This document shows, in pieces, positions 34,433 through 35,886 of a stretch of 35,886 nucleotides of DNA. A model generated the notes under the pieces. The model was not told where the DNA came from. It worked only from the letters and a program-made list of their open reading frames with translations, and did not search any database. A program made the translations under genes and the position numbers. The first letter of the stretch is position 1, and every line of letters begins with the position of its first letter. Source of the stretch: Syntrophobacterales bacterium (lineage in GTDB: Bacteria; Desulfobacterota; Desulfobaccia; Desulfobaccales; 0-14-0-80-60-11); contig JALNYP010000037.1 of NCBI GenBank assembly GCA_023229795.1, forward strand, positions 1-35,886, read 5' to 3'.

Positions 34433-34470
34433 GGGAGGCGAAAGACTAACGTTTCACCTCCCCCCCCCCC
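34433..34470 (+). terminator. hairpin with a run of 11 C
   Basis: GGGAGGCGAAA (34433-34443) pairs imperfectly with GTTTCACCTCCC and is followed by C11 (34460-34470) and AATTTTT. It likely ends the dehydrogenase transcript. The homopolymer is unusual and may vary in length. Confidence 0.5.
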
Positions 34471-34533
34471 AATTTTTCCCGGCCATCCCGATTAGGATGG
34501 CGATATTTTCTCATGAAAGGCTAAGGGGTCTGC

Positions 34534-34571
34534 CCTCTATTCAGGGCGCACCCGCAGGTGCGCCTTTAGAG
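34534..34571. terminator. two-part stem after the small secreted protein gene
   Basis: GCGCACC-CGCA-GGTGCGC (34546-34563) sits inside an outer stem CCTCTA/TAGAGG (34534-34539, 34566-34571). It is about 30 bases past the stop of the minus-strand gene at 34603 and could serve both strands. Confidence 0.55.
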
Positions 34572-34602
34572 GCCAGGCTTGTCTTATCTCTACAAGCGCG
34601 CC

Positions 34603-34950
34603 TTAGTATCCGAAGGTGAGTGAACCGTGGAGGCCGTTAGGCACCGACGGCTGGGAGTAATAGGGTTGGGGCTGGGGAACCATCATGGGAGCCACGGGTG
34701 CGACCAAGGCCACAGGCGGCTGCGCTACGTAAACTTCACGCACATAGCGGGGATGCGGACCGCAGCCGCGCCGGTAATACTTCCGGTGCCGCTCAAACTC
34801 ATGCGGCCGGGGACCATGCCACCCATAGGCGTTCCCGCGGGGATGTTGGTAATATCGGTCAAAGGGTGGGTCAGCCTGGGCGCCCAGGGGGCTTAGGACC
34901 AGGAGAAGGCCCATCGTCAGGATAACGCTCAACCATCTTTTGAGGTTCAT
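34603..34950 (-). CDS. small secreted Pro/Tyr/His-rich protein
   Basis: 115 residues with a signal peptide (MNLKRWLSVILTMGLLLVLS, cleavage near AQA). The mature part is rich in Pro, Tyr, His and Arg (DRYYQHPRGNAYGWHGPRPH) and continues with Pro/Val-rich (APVAPMMVPQPQPYYSQP) and a beta end LHGSLTFGY. GGAGG before ATG at 34950. No family is recognised; it might be a periplasmic or surface protein. The 130 bases toward pstB show no clear promoter. Confidence 0.6.
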   Translation of the reverse strand: MNLKRWLSVILTMGLLLVLSPLGAQADPPFDRYYQHPRGNAYGWHGPRPHEFERHRKYYRRGCGPHPRYVREVYVAQPPVALVAPVAPMMVPQPQPYYSQPSVPNGLHGSLTFGY

Positions 34951-35087
34951 CCGCTTACCTCCGAAAGAAGTTTGCTACAAAGGCTTTGTTAATTAGAAGC
35001 CGGTGGGCCGGAAAGGTTAGGAGATTTTTTGCAGGTGGGAGAAATTATTTTGGGGGGCAGCAAGCGTTAATCATGATTATTGAACAA

Positions 35088-35886
35088 TCAACCATACTTC
35101 CCCGTAATATAATCCTCCGTCCGGGAGTCCTTGGGGCGGGTAAAGATCTGGGCGGTGGTGCCGAACTCGATGAGTTCTCCCAGGTACATGAAGCCGGAGA
35201 GGTCCGAGGCCCGGGCGGCCTGCTGCATGTTGTGGGTCACGATGATGATGGTGTAATTCTGCTTGAGCTCCTGCATGAGTTCTTCGATGCGCAGGGTGGC
35301 CATGGGGTCCAGGGCCGAACAAGGTTCGTCCATGAGCACGATTTCGGACTCGACCGCCAGCACCCGGGCGATGCACAGGCGCTGCTGCTGCTCTTCGGTC
35401 AATTCCAGGGCCGAGAGGCGCAGGCGGTCTTTGACTTCGTCCCACATCTGCACCGCGGTGAGGGAGCGCTCCAGGATCTCCTCCAGTTCGGCTTTGCTGG
35501 GCTGACCGTGGAGGCGGGGGCCGTACACCACGTTGTCATAGATGGACAGGGGAAAGGGGTTGGGGCGCTGGAAGACCATGCCGACTTTTTTGCGCAACTG
35601 GGTAAGAACGACTTCCGGGCCGAAGATATTCTGGCCGGCGATGAGGACTTCGCCGGTGATGGTGACCCCCTCGATGAGGTCGTTCATGCGGTTGAGGGTG
35701 CGGAGCAGGGTGGATTTGCCGCAGCCCGAGGGGCCGATGAGCGCGGTGATGGTCTGGCCGGGAAAGGCCGCGTCGATATCCTTCAGAGCGTGGAAGGAAT
35801 CGTAAAAGAGGTTGAGGCGCCGGAGCAGGATGAGGTCCGGGGGCGGCGCCGGGGCGGCATTATCCGAAGCGGCCGGAGATATAGTC
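35088..35886 (-). CDS. pstB: phosphate ABC transporter ATPase PstB, start outside window
   Basis: PstB powers the high-affinity phosphate importer at the inner membrane. The frame reads from the window edge: a Pro/Ala-rich lead, RRLNLFYDSFHALKDI, Walker A GPSGCGKST (about 35725-35750), Q-loop VFQRPNPFPLSIYDNV, Walker B IVLMDEPCSALD and H-loop VTHNM, ending EDYITGKYG. The signature LSGGQ is replaced by LTEEQ (ALELTEEQQQRLCIAR, around 35385-35415), known from a second PstB type in Deltaproteobacteria but a change of key glycines. No internal ATG precedes Walker A, so the gene starts beyond 35886. PstA or PstC would be expected further along. Confidence 0.9.
   Translation of the reverse strand, partial: TISPAASDNAAPAPPPDLILLRRLNLFYDSFHALKDIDAAFPGQTITALIGPSGCGKSTLLRTLNRMNDLIEGVTITGEVLIAGQNIFGPEVVLTQLRKKVGMVFQRPNPFPLSIYDNVVYGPRLHGQPSKAELEEILERSLTAVQMWDEVKDRLRLSALELTEEQQQRLCIARVLAVESEIVLMDEPCSALDPMATLRIEELMQELKQNYTIIIVTHNMQQAARASDLSGFMYLGELIEFGTTAQIFTRPKDSRTEDYITGKYG

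Overview
The window is GC-rich chromosomal DNA that reads as a bacterium of the former Deltaproteobacteria (Desulfobacterota), possibly near the Syntrophobacterales/Desulfobacca group. This is judged from the gene mix (separate glyQ and glyS chains next to ftsY, tandem DUF4282 genes, an aminotransferase/homoserine dehydrogenase/ApgM set, a PstB with an unusual signature motif, QueH, several B12-type radical SAM proteins). No rRNA or other species marker is present, so the placement is an inference. Most genes look like ordinary chromosomal housekeeping genes. The foreign-looking parts are one IS4-family (Tn5-like) insertion sequence at 3293-4847 and one AT-rich HEPN-type gene at 12644-13316.

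Layout. 1-3154: repeats, a predicted GTPase of the cyclic-2,3-diphosphoglycerate-synthetase type (-), and an aldehyde dehydrogenase (+). 3226-4880: the IS, whose two 19-bp ends are flanked by inverted G/C-rich repeats, as if it landed in a palindromic element. 5010-8280 (+): two small envelope proteins, sucD-queH (3 bp apart), and a degenerate RsbW-like ATPase. 8527-14754 (-): ApgM-type phosphoglycerate mutase or proposed homoserine kinase, a lipoprotein, two near-identical DUF4282 membrane proteins, homoserine dehydrogenase, the HEPN gene (frameshifted at its start), and an AlaC-type aminotransferase. 15049-18131: two TPR proteins and small hypothetical proteins. 18282-22920 (-): two RRM proteins, a CspA-type cold-shock protein with a long leader, and two B12-binding radical SAM enzymes. 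23206-23280 (-): tRNA-Val(GAC). 23572-28070 (+): glyQ, glyS, ftsY. 28263-34422 (+): VanZ-like protein, an M16 peptidase pair overlapping a DegP/HtrA protease, and a beta-hydroxyacid dehydrogenase. 34603-35886 (-): a small secreted protein and a 5'-incomplete pstB.

How genes work together. The (-) block from AlaC through homoserine dehydrogenase to ApgM looks like an aspartate-family amino acid cluster into which other genes have been inserted. The cold-shock/RRM group is a set of RNA chaperones, and the cspA leader carries a good promoter followed by an intrinsic terminator before the coding sequence. The M16/M16/HtrA group looks like an envelope proteolysis operon made of one active and one motif-less M16 subunit plus a serine protease.

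The signals most worth checking are the cspA leader attenuator, the frameshifted HEPN gene, the IS inside a palindrome, the interrupted threonine block, the PstB signature change, the anti-sigma-like protein without its Asn, and the triple basic motif in FtsY. I did not find a CRISPR array, a prophage, or a clear multi-gene defence system.
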